Of a stretch of DNA of 64,000 nucleotides, positions 60,401 to 64,000 are shown in pieces. The number at the start of each line of letters is the position of its first letter. The first letter of the stretch is position 1. Made by a program: the position numbers and the translations under genes. Origin of the DNA: Phycomyces blakesleeanus NRRL 1555(-). Its lineage: Eukaryota; Mucoromycota; Mucoromycetes; Mucorales; Phycomycetaceae. The stretch lies in the NCBI RefSeq assembly GCF_001638985.1, contig NW_017265138.1:1676376-1740375 (forward strand). Reading direction: 5' to 3'. The notes beneath the pieces were generated by a model, which ran no database searches, had not been told where the DNA came from, and saw nothing but the letters and a program-made list of their open reading frames with translations.

Positions 60401-62712
60401 ATCTCAAAGACATCACGGTCTTACACTGTGTGGAGTCTGAGCCGGCTTACCTTGCTAAACCAGGCATCACTTGGCTCTTTACTGCGTCCAAAGAAGGCGT
60501 AGTCAAGTGCTGGCAACGTGATGTCAGGACAAACGATGAACCTTGGACCTGTGCCTATACTATTGATGGCCACCATGGCCAGATCGTTACCTGCCTTGCA
60601 ACCGAATTTCCTGTCGGTGGCATCGGACTTTTGGTGACTGGCTCGAGCGAGGGAGCCGTGATTGCCTGGAATTTCGAGACGGGCGAATGGATCGGGACAC
60701 TCTCGGCCGGAGGTGTCAAGACTAAAAAGAAGAACCAGCAACATGCTCGGGATCATCCTATTGGTGGACCTCTTCTTCGATTCAGCAAAACAACCTCGTC
60801 TAATACCAATAATGACAATAGTTATAATAATAATAATAATTATAATACTGTCTCTACTCACTTTTCTGCCACAACCACCACTACCACTACTATTAACAAC
60901 AACAACAATTATTCTCATGGAGGAATTGAAGAAAACCCCCAGGTCAAGGGTATTCTGCACTCTCTTGAACATCGAGTCCAGAACAATGAACCTGGAGACC
61001 ATCGTGGGCCAATTACACACGTGGTTGTTACACGTTATTGCGAAGTCGAAAATGGCCATGGACAGTGCAGAGGTTGTATTTCCTGTTTTGGAAACGGATT
61101 TATGGTTGCTTCCTGCTCGGCCGACGAAACTGTGCATGCTTGGCGACTCGAGCGTGTGGGTGGTCCAAATGTGAGCTGTACGCTCTGTGCAAAGGACTAC
61201 CACAAGAAGCAATACAAGCGTACTCGGAAAGTCAGCACTTGCAACACTACAACTGACCAGGATTTAGTGGGAGGAGGGATTTCGCCTATACCTTCGCCAT
61301 CTTCTTCATTAACAACATCAATGACAATGTCAACCTCAACCTTAACAAATACAGGAACAAATCATGGTACTACGGTGTCGGCGGGACGTCCCCGAAAGCC
61401 GTCAACATCTCAAAGTTTGCCTGTCCGCCGAGTTCATCGCCATATTCGGCCCAGCCGGTCTTCTGCACACCAAGGGGCAACATCTGATGATAGAGGAGAT
61501 CCTTTGTTGGATATTGAACAGCTGGCTGGAGATGTCGAAGCCAATTTGGAAACTCGCTTTTTGGGAAAGATTGACCAGGTTTCCGGGCGAGGCTTGGTGT
61601 TTTGCAATAACAATATCCTGGCTGGTGTTCGCCAAAGAACCACACCGGTTACTCCAAAAGGCCAAAACAACCCTAACAGCAGCAATAAGTCCTATTCTTC
61701 TTCGGGAGATGGTTTTGGGGGTGATACCTCTGGTCAATGGGAAGCCTGGTTTGCACCTCTTCAATACCATGATCCTCCTGTTTTCCACGATTTTGGAGAT
61801 TCGAATAGCCTGGGACATACAAAGACCTCAATGATGATGATTCCTGTGGAGACCTTTGTATTGGATACTGATTTAGACCAACAGAATGATTCTGTAATTG
61901 CCGAGGCTACCGTATCAGTATCGCCTAGTAATAACAATAATAACAATCTTTCGATTGGATCCATTATTGGGTCATTATTTGGTGTTATCAATCGTCGCCC
62001 GAAATCTTCGTTATCGAAACAACAGAACACTCACCCATGGAGACAACGTAGACGACCGCAGCTCAGCAACAATGGAAGTGGCAGCAATACAAGAATTTCT
62101 AGTAGACGTCGAAAGGACAGCAAACAAAATTTCGATTCGGAAGACAGCAACAAAAACAGCCACAAGAATAGTAATGATGATGATTATGATGAGGATGATG
62201 AGGATAGCTTGGATGATGGAGAGGCTAGCGAGATTCTCCCATTTTCAACCGTACGACACATTGTTCCGATGACAAAATCTGGATTTGTATGTGATTTTGG
62301 CAATTTTGTCAAGGTGGTGACTATTCTTCAGAAAGAAGGAGCCATGCGTCACAGTAACCAAGGGTTGGATGAGACACTTGCTAGTGTTGTGCCCTTGACA
62401 GCCACGAAGAGTGATTGTATCTGCCTTGGAGATAGTGAAGACTGTTGTGGTGGTAAAGAGAAGGTGAATGGCAAATGCTGTGGTGGAAAAAACAAACGTC
62501 GTAATCGCCAAGCCATCAACAAAGACAGTAACAGTGAGGAAGATGAGGTTAATAATAACTACCGACCACCTGTGATTGTTAGCCCACCAGCAAAGATAGA
62601 TATCTCAAGTTGCCAGGTCCGCAGTATTGCTGACTGTTCGTTCAAGGCACATTGTTCCAAGGCAGCCGATTGTCGTGCATCGGTTTCCAAGAAATCATCG
62701 TACGGCTTATAA
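56602..62712 (+). CDS. SREBP cleavage-activating protein (SCAP) homologue (1769 aa)
   Basis: Exons: 56602-57435, 57623-58147, 58460-58639, 58942-62712. An N-terminal membrane helix (about 22-48) precedes a lumenal region. A sterol-sensing domain follows in exon 2: YYVLAIIHLGLFLGV, STLIKSQYTFGLATIFMS, PWYLCWLVVHVATLENAF and FCLFTKIVLLVDYVLQFTFFLAML. The loop after it reads DIRRVELADL, matching the MELADL motif by which SCAP binds Sec24 for COPII export. Further helices lie near residues 514-525 and 620-670. WD repeats begin near residue 757 (NTLVSSGQDGRLVLWD, KWIATGAEDGVVRIWN, LVTGSSEGAVIAWNFETG, MVASCSADETVHAWRLE), with low-complexity inserts between blades. The end (VPMTKSGFVCDFGNFVKVV) aligns with the last SCAP blade. 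SCAP senses sterols in the ER and escorts SREBP to the Golgi. Intron 1 is GC-AG. Confidence 0.88.
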
Positions 62713-62912
62713 AATAAATACAGAAAAAGAAAGGTTTTATATAGATATTCCTTTCTCTTTTTCCCTAACCCCACATTTACACTCTGGAACTTCGCTCTTT
62801 CTTTCTTTACTGCACAATTCCTATTACCATTCCCACTACCATTATCATTACCATTATCATTACCATTACCATTACCATTATATTTATATTTATACTTATA
62901 CACTTACTCGCT

Positions 62913-62946
<34 letters not shown>

Positions 62947-64000
62947 TATACAGACACGACCATTATACACATACACAATATCCTATATATCTATATAATT
63001 CCCTTCCTTTCACGTTAATTTACTTCTTCTTTCTCTTCTTCCTCTTGTTATTATTACTTTATCTTATTGGTCCAGCCACTAATCTCAAATAGACCAAGAA
63101 AGAGAAAATCAAAGGAAAGAAAAAATAAATAAAACAAAATAGAGAAATAAAAAAAAAAGGTACAATATTTATCTTTCCACCTTTTTATATCCATCTTCAT
63201 CTATCGATTAATTAGTACCTTATTATATATATATTTCTAAAAAAAAAAGCAAAAAGACCCAGAAAAATATGGCATGATGTTTTTACTATATATTTATTTA
63301 TTTTTTCTAAAAAATAAATAAAATAAAAATAAAAACGATATATCAAATAAGATCGAGCGATTGACTGTATCAGACACTTGTAAAGCAGAAAATAATAATA
63401 AGAATCTTTAGGCAATTTTGAGCCTTTTTTCTTTTCTTTTATAGTTTAGTTTTATATATATATATATATAATTAGAGCTTAAAGTTCTTAGACTAATTAG
63501 CCTTCATCTAGTCAATATTTGTTTCTTTAGAAGTAGTCTGTTTCTGTCATTCTTTAGTTTACAGTACAAGTCCAATGTGAAAAACCAGATAAATAAAAGT
63601 GGGATAAAATGAATAAAATTCTTAGCAAATTTAAGGCCAAGATGTGCACAAATCATTTTATCAAAGATATACATATGCACACACACATACATTTGAGTGG
63701 TGGATATTCGGTAGTATCAATTGTGGGCTGATAAATAAAATGTTATAATAATAGAAATCAAGAAATGGCTTGGGTTGGCTTGGGTTGACTTTGTAGCTAA
63801 TTTATCAAAGGTTAAAATATCATAATATTGATAATATTGATCTTAATCAAGAGAAAGAATCAATAATTATTAAATCATTAGAATATATTTGTGATTTGTA
63901 CTGTATTTTAAAATATAAAAAAAAAGATATAGGAAGAAATCATCTAAAAGGAGTATTTGGAAATCTACCAAGTTATTCTTTACCAACAAAAACCTCGAAC
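62713..64000. other. SCAP 3' flank and gene-free end of window
   Basis: A (CCATTA)n-like array at 62823-62880, then AC/TA and AAAT microsatellites. Open frames after 63200 are short and low complexity. No gene is seen to the window edge. Confidence 0.55.
62823..62880. repeat. (CATTAC)n hexanucleotide array
   Basis: About nine imperfect CATTAC/CATTAT units about 110 bases after the SCAP stop codon, probably in its 3' untranslated region. Confidence 0.85.

Overview
The window is nuclear DNA of an AT-rich filamentous fungus. The genes carry many short spliceosomal introns (54 resolved in 13 intron-containing models), and the set includes fungal autophagy factors. It also holds proteins that yeasts lack: a WNK-type kinase, a RalGAP beta subunit and a SCAP. 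A Fanzor/TnpB-like relic and the abundant AT and tri- to hexanucleotide microsatellites fit an early-diverging fungus. I favour Mucoromycota (Mucorales, for example a Phycomyces-like genome), but the species is an inference.

Layout. 0-3.3 kb: gene-poor, with a Fanzor/TnpB-like C-terminal relic and a duplicated CpG-rich palindrome. 3.3-6.7 kb (+): WNK-like kinase. 7.6-8.5 kb (-): NOP16 ribosome-biogenesis factor. 10.8-13.1 kb (+): mitochondrial ATP synthase alpha (ATP1), the most codon-biased gene. 13.5-14.3 kb (-): MIX23-type mitochondrial intermembrane-space protein. 15.5-21.3 kb (-): RalGAP beta-like Rap/Ral GAP in 13 exons. 21.6-22.1 kb: a foldback element. 22.7-24.9 kb (+): heat shock factor. 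27.0-28.2 kb (+): a charge-segregated Arg/Glu then Asp/Glu low-complexity protein. 28.5-28.9 kb: two tandem 219-bp copies of a hairpin-rich element. 28.9-33.6 kb: no gene seen, but two inverted-repeat elements. 33.6-36.2 kb (-): SulP sulfate permease. 38.6-40.1 kb (+): bZIP factor. 40.5-43.0 kb (-): ATG22. 43.5-45.2 kb (-): ATG27. 45.8-46.3 kb (-): a possible Cys-rich gene fragment. 48.5-50.4 kb (+): F-box protein. 53.0-55.8 kb (-): inositol-polyphosphate 5-phosphatase. 56.6-62.7 kb (+): SCAP, a sterol-sensing and WD-repeat escort of SREBP.

The genes are mostly unrelated housekeeping and signalling functions, as expected for a eukaryotic chromosome. The exception is two autophagy membrane proteins, ATG22 and ATG27, lying head-to-tail about 0.5 kb apart. 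Four of the 54 resolved introns use GC-AG borders.

Exon borders were set by hand from splice consensus and frame continuity. Except for the first ATG22 junction, exon lengths of every model sum to a multiple of three. I found no tRNA, rRNA, CRISPR or intact transposase gene.
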